NCBI GenBank assembly: GCA_003662995.1
Contig: QMZC01000006.1
Span: 1-48,695 of the forward strand
Source of the DNA: Archaeoglobales archaeon
GTDB taxonomy: Archaea > Halobacteriota > Archaeoglobi > Archaeoglobales > Archaeoglobaceae
DNA length: 48,695 bases
Direction: 5' to 3'
The translations under genes were made by a program, and so were the position numbers. Below are positions 26,828 to 36,100 of this stretch, in pieces (the stretch's first letter is position 1; every line of letters begins with the position of its first letter). The notes below the pieces were generated by a model, which worked only from the letters and a program-made list of their open reading frames with translations, made no database searches and was not told where the DNA came from.

Positions 26828-27478
26828 TTATTTAAAAAGCTTAGTCAATCTCAATCTTAATGGAACCCTCTTTCCTTCAATTTTAACCTTAAAACCCATA
26901 ATTGCTTCGAATACTCTGTTACTGACCGTGTTATCATTTTTGTGTTTCATTTCAACGTTTAGATCAACTAACGTTAAGCCATAACCTATTGTATAAACGC
27001 TGTGGGCGTCACTCCCCGCCATTATAGGTTTTTTATATTTATTTGCAAAATAACTGGCTAAAAAGTTCAGATAACTTTTAGCATTAAAGACCTCAACAGC
27101 ATCAACGTGTTTGAAGTAGTTTGGCTTTACGCACCCATGCCTGTAAAACTCAAATGGATGCGTTAATACCGTAAATCCACCCAATTCTTTGGCTGCTTTG
27201 ATTGTTTCAGCCATTTCCATACCCTTCTCCACTTCACGATCAATTCTATAAACCAACAGGTGTCCATTTTTTGTGCTGATTTCAATACCTGGAATCACAA
27301 TGATGGGTAGGTGTTCCTCATTTACAATCTCAATAGCCTCCAAAGAGCCGTTTAATGTATCGTGGTCAGTTATTGAGATAATCTCTATCTTTTTTTTAAT
27401 TGCCTCATCCAATATTTCTTTAACGCTATTATTTCCATCGCTGTGGTTGGAGTGGACGTGAGGCTCGTATTTTAGCAT
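26828..27478 (-). CDS. PHP-domain metal-dependent phosphoesterase
   Basis: The 216-residue protein contains the PHP motifs HVHSNHSDG (7-15), SITDHDTLNG (about 36-45), VIPGIEIST, LTHPFEFYRHG and AGSDAHSVYTIG, which together build a trinuclear metal site. Relatives hydrolyse nucleotide or sugar phosphates; the exact substrate is unknown. Its stop abuts the convergent aldolase stop with no gap. It diverges from dapF across a short segment with inverted repeats. Confidence 0.88.
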   Translation of the reverse strand: MLKYEPHVHSNHSDGNNSVKEILDEAIKKKIEIISITDHDTLNGSLEAIEIVNEEHLPIIVIPGIEISTKNGHLLVYRIDREVEKGMEMAETIKAAKELGGFTVLTHPFEFYRHGCVKPNYFKHVDAVEVFNAKSYLNFLASYFANKYKKPIMAGSDAHSVYTIGYGLTLVDLNVEMKHKNDNTVSNRVFEAIMGFKVKIEGKRVPLRLRLTKLFK

Positions 27479-27524
27479 TGGTTTGCAATCACAAGGACAG
27501 TATTAAAATCTATCCAGATTTGCT

Positions 27525-27577
27525 GATTTCATGTTTGGTTACATTGCCAAACCAAACAGAATTTAAAGCATGAAATC
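27525..27577. repeat. Nested inverted repeats in the PHP/dapF intergenic region
   Basis: Outer arms GATTTCATG (27525-27533) and CATGAAATC (27569-27577) enclose inner arms GTTTGGTT (27533-27540) and AACCAAAC (27550-27557). A TATA-like AATTTAAAG lies at about 27560-27568, between the right inner and outer arms and about 25 bases from the dapF ATG. The layout suggests an operator around the dapF promoter, or a structured element; no regulator is known. Confidence 0.55.
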
Positions 27578-27588
27578 CAATTCGTATC

Positions 27589-28440
27589 ATGTTCTCAGAA
27601 TCTATAAAAATTACGAAGATGCATGGAAACGGTAACGATTTTGTCTTGGTAGACGAATTTGAGAAGGAAATAGTTCCTGAGAAGATGAAGCCTGATTTCG
27701 TTAGGGCTGTTTGTCACAGAAGATTCGGTGTTGGGGCTGACGGTACGCTCTTTGTGCAGCCGTCAATTGTTGCGGACGCAAGGTTTAGATATTTCAACAA
27801 CGATGGGAGCGAGGCAGAGATGTGCGGAAATGGAATAAGGTGCTTTTCAAGGTTTGTGGTTGAAGAGGGTTATGTTAAGGGAGAGGTTGTAAAGGTTGAA
27901 ACCTTAGTCGGCATCCTCGAGTTGGAAGTAGATGAGGATGGATGGTGGGTTAAGGTTGATATGGGTGAGGTTAAGACAAAGAAGGAAGAGATACCGGCGA
28001 ACAGAGAAGTTTGGGGGTTGGAAAAAACAATTAACAATCATAAATTTGTGTTGTATGCTGTAAATTCCGGCGTCCCCCATGTCGTCACATTTGTGGATGA
28101 TTTGGATTTTAATATAATTGAACCTGCAAAGATAATAAGGTATGACGATACGTTTCCACAAGGAACAAACGTAAACTTTGCCAAGGTTTTGTCAGAGGAT
28201 GAAATAACAATTAGGACGTACGAGAGGGGGGTGGAGAATGAGACGTTGAGTTGCGGGACGGGAAGTGTGGCGGTTGCATTTGTGGCGAATAAACTGGGTT
28301 TGGCAAGCAATCACGTCAAGGTTATCACAAAAGGGGGACTACTTAAAGTTGATGTCAAAGGTAATAAAGCGTACATGACTGGAAATGCCAACAGGGTTTT
28401 TGACGGGTTTATTAATTTAAAGGAGCTAAGGTTTGATTAA
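27589..28440 (+). CDS. dapF: Diaminopimelate epimerase
   Basis: This enzyme converts LL- to meso-diaminopimelate in lysine biosynthesis without a cofactor, using two cysteines. Both are present: C79 in EMCGNGIRCFSRF and C222 in LSCGTGSVAVAF. The N-terminus KITKMHGNGNDFVLVDEF is typical, and the length of 283 residues is normal. No other lysine gene is in the window. The start ATG at 27589 probably follows a leaderless promoter within inverted repeats. The next gene starts 3 bases after the stop. Confidence 0.96.
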   Translation: MFSESIKITKMHGNGNDFVLVDEFEKEIVPEKMKPDFVRAVCHRRFGVGADGTLFVQPSIVADARFRYFNNDGSEAEMCGNGIRCFSRFVVEEGYVKGEVVKVETLVGILELEVDEDGWWVKVDMGEVKTKKEEIPANREVWGLEKTINNHKFVLYAVNSGVPHVVTFVDDLDFNIIEPAKIIRYDDTFPQGTNVNFAKVLSEDEITIRTYERGVENETLSCGTGSVAVAFVANKLGLASNHVKVITKGGLLKVDVKGNKAYMTGNANRVFDGFINLKELRFD

Positions 28441-28443
28441 AAC

Positions 28444-29187
28444 ATGATTTTCGATAACAGACTCGTTTTATCGGCAATGGCAGGAATAAACGATGCAGAG
28501 TTTTGTTTGAAGCAAAAGGCAGCTTTGGTTGTAATGGGTGGTTTTAATGCTGATGATAAGGCAATGAAAGCAGCAAAAAGGGTTATTGGCAGGCAAAGAA
28601 AAGAGTTCATTTTTGACGATCCAATTGATGGAATAAAAAATGAAATCAAGAGAATTTATAACAAGAAAAAGTTTGCTGTAAACGTCAGATCAGCATCTAT
28701 CGATGGTTATGTTGAAGTTGCAAAGATTGTGAGAGAATACGGAGGGATTGTTGAAATAAATGCCCACTGCAGACAACCAGAATTTGTTGAAATTGGCTGT
28801 GGGCAATATTTGCTGTTTAATCAGGAAAAATTAATTGAGATTGTTAGAGAAGTCTCTAAAATTTGCGTAACGGCTGTTAAGATTAGAGGAGGCTTAAATA
28901 TAGACTATTCAGAATTAGCTAAAAAACTAAGGAAGGCTGGTTGTAGAATCATACATGTTGATGCAATGATTCCCAATGAATTGTGCGACCTAGAGTTAAT
29001 TACGCAAATCGCCAAGACCGGTTTTACAATTGGAAACAACTCATTTGTTGATACTAAAAGTGGTGAGGCTATGATAAAAGCTGGGGCAAGCATGGCTTCG
29101 GCAGCCAGAGCAGTCCTGAAAAACCCCAGATTTTTTGATGAAATGCTAAACAGCAAAATTTTGAGTGAAAAAGTCATACTAAATTGA
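28444..29187 (+). CDS. Dus/dihydroorotate-dehydrogenase-like FMN TIM-barrel protein
   Basis: The 247-residue protein has the start LVLSAMAGINDAEFC, then EINAHCRQPEFVEIGCGQYLL (about 100-120), VKIRGGLNIDYSELAKKLRKAGCRIIHVDAM and the phosphate-loop region TIGNNSFVDTKSGEAMIKAGASMASAARA. The order resembles tRNA-dihydrouridine synthase and dihydroorotate dehydrogenase folds, with an archaeal variant of the N-x-GCP site (NAHCRQ). Its substrate is unknown; it is shorter than typical Dus and lacks their RNA-binding tail. It is probably co-transcribed with dapF. Confidence 0.7.
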   Translation: MIFDNRLVLSAMAGINDAEFCLKQKAALVVMGGFNADDKAMKAAKRVIGRQRKEFIFDDPIDGIKNEIKRIYNKKKFAVNVRSASIDGYVEVAKIVREYGGIVEINAHCRQPEFVEIGCGQYLLFNQEKLIEIVREVSKICVTAVKIRGGLNIDYSELAKKLRKAGCRIIHVDAMIPNELCDLELITQIAKTGFTIGNNSFVDTKSGEAMIKAGASMASAARAVLKNPRFFDEMLNSKILSEKVILN

Positions 29188-29209
29188 CCAAACTCTTTGA
29201 GATTAAAAA

Positions 29210-31552
29210 TTGACTATCAAGAACGATTTAAACAGAATGGTAAATCAAATCAAAATGATTGACGATTTGTTCTGCCCAAACTGTAAAAGACTTAAGAGGA
29301 GATGTGTTTGCAAAAAAGAGAACGTAAGAAAGAGAAACTTAAGGTTACTTGAAGAAGTCGGTTGTAAGGATTTTCTCAAACCAATTTTTGATTGTGAGGA
29401 TGAAATAATCTTGTACAAAATCTTTCAGCCATTCGATGCCCAACCAACTGAAGAATTGCATTTACCAAAGCCGATTGTTGAATTTCTTGCTAAAAAGGGG
29501 ATAAAAAAGTTGTATCCTTTTCAGGCTGAAGCGATAAAAAGGTTGAATGAGGGGAAAAACGTTGTTATTACTGCCCCAACAGGTTTCGGAAAGACTGAGG
29601 CTTTCGTGATACCGATGCTCCTGAAAGTAGCTTTGGGAGGAAAAGCGATTGTTTTTTATCCAACAAAAGCCCTTGCAAGGGATCAAGAGCTGAAAATTAA
29701 GGATTATGCATCATCAGTTGGATTGAAAGCTGTTAGATATGATGGAGATTCGACACCTGATGAAAGAAGGGCTGTGTTAGATGGTAGGGCAGATGTAATC
29801 CTCACAAATCCAGACATGGTTGACTACCATCTGAGAAACAATCCAGCATTCAGAAAAATCGTTAGAGATGTCGTTTTTGTTGTTGTGGATGAATTACACA
29901 CGTATACGGGTTTGTTTGGCTCAAACATGCATTATCTAATAAAACGGTTGTCAAGATTTGCTGATTTTCAAATAGCCTGCACATCAGCAACTCTATCAAA
30001 TGCAAAGGAGTTTGCTGAAGAGCTTTTTGAGAGGGAATTCGTGCACGTTCACGGAGAGCATAGAAAGGGTGTCCTGAATTTCATAATGCGGTATTGCAGT
30101 AGCATCTATGCATCAACCAAAGATATTGTTAAAGCGTTGTATGGAAAGAAGATATTGATTTTTGGTAACAGTTACAGGAGTGTTGAAACTTTGAACTGGA
30201 TTCTCAATCGAGAGGGAATTAGAGCTGCTGTCCACAAAAGTGGACTGCCAAGGGAAGTTAGGGAGGAGGTTGAAAGGGCGTTTAGGAATGGAAAGTTGAA
30301 GGTGGTTGTTGCAACTCCAACACTTGAGCTTGGAATCGATATTGGGGATGTTGATGTTGTTGTATCAGAATTGATTCCTTACAGCCAGTTTTTACAGAGG
30401 GTTGGAAGGGCTGGAAGGAAAGGGCAAGAGAGTATCGGCGTTTTGTTGCTTAGAGAAGAGGACTCAATAAGCACGTATTACAAAAACAAACCTGAAGAGT
30501 ACTTTAAAGATGAGGCAAGTGGTTTTGTTGAGAAAGGCAACGAAGAGGTAATTAAATATCAAATTATTTCGATATGCATTGAAAAACCTCTCAGAATACA
30601 TGAACTAGATTTTGATGACGCAATCGTTAAAAAACTCATTGAAGATGGATTAATTGCAGAAATTGATAGCAGATTGTTTGCAACCTCCAAAGGAAGAGAA
30701 CTTGTCAAAAGCTTCAACATGAGGGGGATTGGTGAGAGTGTAAAGATGCTTTGTAACGGCAAACTTATTGGTGAAAGAGCTCTCCCCGTTGCAATAAAAG
30801 AGCTCTATCCTGGGAGCATATTACTTCACAACGGAAGGAAATACAGATGTATCGATTTGGATATTAAAAACCTTGAGGCTGAGTTGGTCGAAGCAAGGGG
30901 AGAAGAAATTACAGAACCCCTATATACCTCAATCCCAAGAATTGTAAAGGTTGAGTTAGAAGATAGTACAATTGTTGATGCATTTTATTGCTCACTGGAG
31001 ATAACGATAAGTGTTTACGGTTACGTGATAAGGAATTTGTTTTCAAGAGAGAAAAAAGGAATCAAATATTTGGATGAGCCTGTAAGCTACACGTTCCCAA
31101 CAAAGGGCTTTTTATTTTCATGTCCATTGCCTGAAGCTGAAGAGGTCGAGCAAGATTACTATGCTGGTAGTTTTCATGCCTTGGAACACGTACTCATAGA
31201 ATCGAGTGATGTGTTAACGGGTGGAGGTAGCAAGGAGATTGGTGGAGTTTCGACGCCTGAAGGGGATATATTCGTTTACGATGGAAGTACAGGTGGAAGC
31301 GGATTGAGCAAGTTGCTGTTTAAGAGGTTGGACAAGGCATTCAGGATATCTTACGAGATTCTGAAGAATTGTGAATGTAAAAGGGCGGATGGGTGTCCAA
31401 GTTGCACATACAGCTACCAGTGTGGAAACAACAATCAGCCGTTAAACAGAATTGGAGCGATAAGAGTAATTGAGCAGATTTTAAAGAATGTTAAGAAACA
31501 AACGCAATGGGAAAGATACACAGAAGTTGCGGAGTTTAGGTATTATCCTTAG
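29210..31552 (+). CDS. SF2 DEAD/DEAH helicase with C-terminal DUF1998 cysteine domain (MrfA-like)
   Basis: The 780-residue protein opens with a four-Cys knuckle (C22, C25, C32, C34). The helicase core has Walker A TAPTGFGKT (121-129), the Walker B box DELH at 227-230, motif III TSATLS and motif VI QRVGRAGRKGQE. The C-terminus carries the DUF1998 cysteines C721, C723, C729, C732 and C738, as in MrfA/Hrq1-type helicases linked to DNA-lesion repair. Translocation on single-stranded DNA is inferred from the family. The first in-frame start is TTG 29210; ATG 29237 or 29255 are alternatives that keep the knuckle. It follows the TIM-barrel gene by 22 bases. Confidence 0.88.
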   Translation: MTIKNDLNRMVNQIKMIDDLFCPNCKRLKRRCVCKKENVRKRNLRLLEEVGCKDFLKPIFDCEDEIILYKIFQPFDAQPTEELHLPKPIVEFLAKKGIKKLYPFQAEAIKRLNEGKNVVITAPTGFGKTEAFVIPMLLKVALGGKAIVFYPTKALARDQELKIKDYASSVGLKAVRYDGDSTPDERRAVLDGRADVILTNPDMVDYHLRNNPAFRKIVRDVVFVVVDELHTYTGLFGSNMHYLIKRLSRFADFQIACTSATLSNAKEFAEELFEREFVHVHGEHRKGVLNFIMRYCSSIYASTKDIVKALYGKKILIFGNSYRSVETLNWILNREGIRAAVHKSGLPREVREEVERAFRNGKLKVVVATPTLELGIDIGDVDVVVSELIPYSQFLQRVGRAGRKGQESIGVLLLREEDSISTYYKNKPEEYFKDEASGFVEKGNEEVIKYQIISICIEKPLRIHELDFDDAIVKKLIEDGLIAEIDSRLFATSKGRELVKSFNMRGIGESVKMLCNGKLIGERALPVAIKELYPGSILLHNGRKYRCIDLDIKNLEAELVEARGEEITEPLYTSIPRIVKVELEDSTIVDAFYCSLEITISVYGYVIRNLFSREKKGIKYLDEPVSYTFPTKGFLFSCPLPEAEEVEQDYYAGSFHALEHVLIESSDVLTGGGSKEIGGVSTPEGDIFVYDGSTGGSGLSKLLFKRLDKAFRISYEILKNCECKRADGCPSCTYSYQCGNNNQPLNRIGAIRVIEQILKNVKKQTQWERYTEVAEFRYYP

Positions 31553-31558
31553 AATGAA

Positions 31559-31738
31559 TTAAAATCTAAACCTTGGATCGTTTTTCACCGCCTCTCTAAT
31601 ACAAAAAAACTGCTTTTTAATCTTGATTAGATACTTGCACCTCTTACCAGTATAACCCGCAATACAGAGTTGACAATCCTCAGGATACACTCTTTTAATG
31701 CCAACCCCGTATTTTTGGGCTAATAATTCTATGTTCAT
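31559..31738 (-). CDS. Small four-cysteine protein
   Basis: A 59-residue protein with C22, C25, C34 and C46 (CQLC, GKRCKYL, FFCIRE), likely to bind zinc or an Fe-S cluster. A clear GGTGA lies just upstream of ATG 31738; a GTG within that site would add three residues and is less likely. The gene is convergent with the helicase, six bases from its stop. No family was recognised. Basic residues around the cysteines would allow nucleic-acid or protein contacts. Confidence 0.7.
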   Translation of the reverse strand: MNIELLAQKYGVGIKRVYPEDCQLCIAGYTGKRCKYLIKIKKQFFCIREAVKNDPRFRF

Positions 31739-31833
31739 AATCGTCACCTTATTATATTGTGGACTTATCCTTCTTAAATCTTTAGGTTATTTGGATGTGC
31801 CCTGAATAACTAAAATAAAATTGGAATTTAAAA

Positions 31834-33078
31834 TTATTTTGGCTTTACAAATCCCCACTTCTCTATTGCCAACCTCAACTCTTCATGTTCCTCAGCATAA
31901 TCATCGAGTGGCGTGTTTTCTATGGATGCATCAATTGCCTGTCTTAACGCCTTAGCCCCAGCATAAGTGCCTTTTGGATGCCCATGCACACCCCCTCCAG
32001 CCTGAACAATTACATCGTTGCCAAAAAGCCTGATCACATCTGGAATTAAGCCGGGGTGCAATCCACCTGATGACACTGGAAAAGTCGTTTTGATGTTAAA
32101 CCATTCATTTGTACAAATCTCTGCCAACTCCTTTACTTCTTTTGCCCCACCAACCATCTTGCCCACACCAGTCCCTACATGCATGTTATCTACTCCTACC
32201 AATCTTGCTAATTTTGTAACTACTTTCAAAGATATGCCGTGTTTCGGATTTCTTGTAAATGCAGCATGCATTGCCCTATGAGCATGGATTGCCAAGCTTA
32301 AATCATCACAAATCTCTCTCAAAGTTTGTAAAGCAGCCCAACCAACTGTTAATATGTCAATCATTACGTATTCGTTTCTGTAATCTGCCACAAGCTTAGC
32401 CCTTTCAATCATCTTATTCGTTTCTCCAGTGATATTTACGAGATAGCTTTTTCTTTCACCCGTTTCACCTTCAACCTTCTCTTTTACCTTCATAACTTTC
32501 TTTAATCTGTCTTCAAACCTGATGAAAGGTTGGTCAGTTAGATTCTCATCGTCCTTTACGAAATCCAATCCACCACTCCAAGCGTTGTAAGCAACTTCAG
32601 CGTATTCATCGGCATCAAATCCAACCTTTGGTTTTGGGACTGTAGCGGTTAAAGGTCTTTTTTCAATTTTCAAAACTTTCCTCACACCCTCAATACCAAA
32701 CTGTGGTCCTTTTTGCTTAGAAACGAACTCCTTTGGAAATTCTATGTCCTCCAATCTTAAATTCTTTAAAGCCCTCATTCCAAAAACGTTTCCGGCAACG
32801 CTGCTGAGCAATTGTGGAATGCTAAAGTCAAACAACTCCAAAGGATACGAGATTTTTATAGTATCTTCATCCATCTCAAAGACCCTTGCCATTATTTTCT
32901 TTATTCTATCTGGAAGTCTTGCCAAGGTTGTCCAAGTTCCAACTGAACTTTCAGAAGCCACCCTTCCTGCTGATTCTTCCATCGAAATTCCATCAGGCTC
33001 AACTTTGAACGTACAAACAACTTCGTTTTGTGGTTTGTAGTCCAAATCAACAAATTCGGTATACCATTCAAATCCCAT
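31834..33078 (-). CDS. rbcL: Ribulose-1,5-bisphosphate carboxylase, form III (archaeal)
   Basis: The large subunit is 414 residues from ATG 33078 (MGFEWYTEFVDLDY); a frame open to 33117 is not family-like. Key elements: TVPKPKVGFD, the carbamylated-lysine and metal-ligand motif GGLDFVKDDENLTDQP, IHAHRAMHAAFTRNP, the loop-6 region HVGTGVGKMVGG and the phosphate sites PVSSGGLHPG and QAGGGVHGHPKG. Archaeal form III enzymes act in AMP/nucleoside salvage, fixing CO2 onto ribulose bisphosphate made from AMP, to give two 3-phosphoglycerates. AMP phosphorylase and ribose-1,5-bisphosphate isomerase are not in the window. A well-placed TATA box predicts a leaderless mRNA. Confidence 0.96.
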   Translation of the reverse strand: MGFEWYTEFVDLDYKPQNEVVCTFKVEPDGISMEESAGRVASESSVGTWTTLARLPDRIKKIMARVFEMDEDTIKISYPLELFDFSIPQLLSSVAGNVFGMRALKNLRLEDIEFPKEFVSKQKGPQFGIEGVRKVLKIEKRPLTATVPKPKVGFDADEYAEVAYNAWSGGLDFVKDDENLTDQPFIRFEDRLKKVMKVKEKVEGETGERKSYLVNITGETNKMIERAKLVADYRNEYVMIDILTVGWAALQTLREICDDLSLAIHAHRAMHAAFTRNPKHGISLKVVTKLARLVGVDNMHVGTGVGKMVGGAKEVKELAEICTNEWFNIKTTFPVSSGGLHPGLIPDVIRLFGNDVIVQAGGGVHGHPKGTYAGAKALRQAIDASIENTPLDDYAEEHEELRLAIEKWGFVKPK

Positions 33079-33099
33079 AACAAAAATTTTACAAGTAGG

Positions 33100-33113
33100 A
33101 TTAATTAAATTTC
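33100..33113 (-). promoter_or_regulatory. BRE/TATA promoter of rbcL
   Basis: Minus-strand GAAATTTAATTAAT is centred about 28 bases from ATG 33078, so transcription should begin at or next to the start codon. It overlaps no gene. Confidence 0.5.
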
Positions 33114-33156
33114 CCAAGCTATGGTAAGTATCACAAAACTAATTACATTTTTGTAA

Positions 33157-33172
33157 GAAAATTTTTATATAT
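33157..33172 (+). promoter_or_regulatory. BRE/TATA promoter of the large secreted protein
   Basis: GAAAATTTTTATATAT combines a BRE-like GAAA and a strong TATA box about 26 bases before ATG 33194, fitting a leaderless transcript. Confidence 0.55.
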
Positions 33173-33193
33173 GTCGAATTTTCTATAGTTGTT

Positions 33194-36100
33194 ATGTCTC
33201 TCTCAAGAATAGCAATGTTGATGTTGGTGTTAACGACATTACTTGCTCTTTGCAGTGCTCAAGAGTGCAAACCGATCTGTGATAAAATTGGAACGAGATC
33301 AGAAGGTTGGTATGATTCCTGCACTAAGGAACTGATAAAATACGATTCATGCAGTAGATGTACTGCAATTTGTAAAGAGGTTGGCACGAGAGCAGAAGGG
33401 TGGTATGATTCATGTGATAATTCGTTAATAAAATTAGAGAGATGTTCTGTAAGTGCTACTCCCACTCCCACACCAACTTCTACTCCAACGAGGACTACAC
33501 CAACTCCTACGCCAACTCCAGTATCAAGGGAAACACCAACTCCAACTCCTACTTTTGCTAGAGAAACTCCTACACCCACACCATCCAGAATAAAATGTGA
33601 GGATTATTGCTCCAATGGGATCTACTATTACGATGGAGAGTACAACCCAACTACTGGTGGATGTGAATATCTAAGGCTTAGATGTGAATATGGATGTAAT
33701 GCGGAAGGAACGGGTTGCGCAATACCTCCTGCTTACAAACAAACACCTGAAACGATATCAACACCAATACAGATACCCACCCCAACACTAGCTCCAACAA
33801 TAGCTCCAACACCTACTATCAATTTAGTGGATTCAGACAACGATGGTGTACCCGATTTCTTTGACCTGTGTCCGAAAAAATACAATCCAGATCAAAGGGA
33901 TACTGATGGAGATGGAGTAGGGGATGTTTGCGATGATGACATTGATGGGGATAACATCCCTAATACGTTAGACGAATGCCCGCTAGAAGCTGAAACACCA
34001 AACATTTTTAAGGATGAGGATGGGTGTCCAGATTATATTAGCTACAACATTTTGATTACGGTGACTGACGAAAACAGGGTAATAGAAGTTGATAAACAGA
34101 CAAAATCAATAGTTTGGGAGTATGCTGAAGGGCTTAACAGACCTGCCGATGCTGAAAGATTACACAATGGAAATACCCTAATAACAGATACACAAAACGA
34201 CAGAGTAATTGAAGTTAACAAGGAGGGGTCAATTGTATGGGAGTGCAGCGAAGTAAACATATCCATTCCAGTTCAACAACCTGAATCCACCGTAGCACCC
34301 ATATATGAATACAAGTACGTTAAATCCAAGTTAAATAATCCTTGTGATGCCCACAGGTTACCAAATGGGAATACGCTTATAGTGGATACGGGAAATAGCC
34401 GAATATTGGAGGTTGCCCCCAACAAAACCGTTGTTTGGAAATACGACACTGACCTTAAATATCCAAGGGGTGCGATCCGCTTAAGAAACGGTAACACGGC
34501 AATTGCAGATACTGGTAATCATCGAGTAGTAATAGTTAATCCAGAAGGAGAAATAGTTGTTGAAAAGAACTTGAACGGTTGGACACCATTTGATGTAAGT
34601 GAAGTACGTTCTACTGTAGAAGATTTGCACAAAGAAGGAGATATTCTTGTTTCCCTCAAAGAGAGTAGTTTAATTGAAATCAAATCCAACGGTGACTTGT
34701 ATTGGGCATCGGGAGATTATACAAAACCAGATTTAATATATCCTTATCCAAGCTATCCAACAGACGCATTAGTGTTGGATAACGGTCATTTACTCATAGC
34801 TGACTATAAAGGCGTAGGTGTGACTGAAGGCAAGACCATAGATTACCAGTGGAACGGTCCAATATGGGTGTTTGAAATCAAAGGTGCTTTTGACGCTAAA
34901 ATTGCACCAAAAGACGCTAATAATGATGGTGTATGGGACGATTACGGTCCTGACGTAGATTTGGATTCAGTACCTAACACAGAAGACAACTGTCCACATA
35001 TCGCAAACCCTTCCCAACTTGATTCTGATGGAGATGGAGTAGGAAATGCTTGCGATGATGACGACGATAACGATGGATGTCTTGATTCGGTTGATAAGTT
35101 TCCTCTAATGTATTCAGTTGATGCTGATGGAGACGGCATCCACAATGACTGTGACAAATGTCCACTTGACAAATACAACGATAAAGACTACGATGGTGTA
35201 TGTGGAGATGTGGATAACTGTCCAAACCACTACAATCCTGACCAAAATGATGTAAACAATGACGGTATTGGAGATGCATGTGATTGTTATGACGTCTTAC
35301 AAGGTCCAAATGAGAACGGAGTTGATTGTGGAGGGATTTGTTCTCCATGCATACAGTGCATATGGTGTGGAAACAACGTTGTACCGATAAGAATAAAAGG
35401 AAAACCTGATAAGGGGTTTATAGATGTTGTCTTTGTTCCTGATTTAAGTTATCAAGGAAATATAAACGGATTCGTAAACGATGCAATAGAGCACATACGC
35501 AATGGATACTTCAAGCTTGATCAAAAATGCGTTGACCCAATACCAAACAACTACAAGGACAGATTTAATTTCTACTACTATACTGGTGGTTTTGGAAATG
35601 AATCAGCTAGTTGTTCGGGTCAGCTTCCAAACGGCTTTTATAACAGCAATAATGCGGATTTCGCAGACGTTGCAGGTATACTTGTATCAGGATATTTTAC
35701 GGGATGTTCAAATGCACTCGGTCCCCCAAGTCATTTTGATGCTGGTGATAATACTATCTTAGGCGCAACAACTGTCGTTATTCATGAAAGTGGACATGCA
35801 ATCTTTGGTTTGGTAGATGAATACTGTGGAAATACATACTACGAACAAAACGACCCTGTGCCAAATGTTTGGTCATCTTTAGCCAATTGCATAAACGATG
35901 CCAATAACGAAGGTTGGACAAGTGGCAATTGTAGACAAATAAAGTCTGGCGGCTGTCAGAAAAACTTTTGGAGGTATGACCCAGACGCTCCAAATCCAGA
36001 TTACATGACAGCGTGTGGGTTTGGATGTAATGCCAATTACATGTTTGGAGAGGCATGCACACGTCGCATTAACTACGTATTCAACAACTGGCCAGTCGGA

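Noticed and set aside
33259-33579. Antisense Val/Gly-rich reading frame
   Set aside because: It is the reverse complement of the Thr-Pro linker and Cys modules, with no start signals of its own.
33470-33590. ACTCCTACxCCAAC-type repeats as a CRISPR or satellite array
   Set aside because: They encode the Thr-Pro linker of the secreted protein in frame, with irregular spacing and no spacers.
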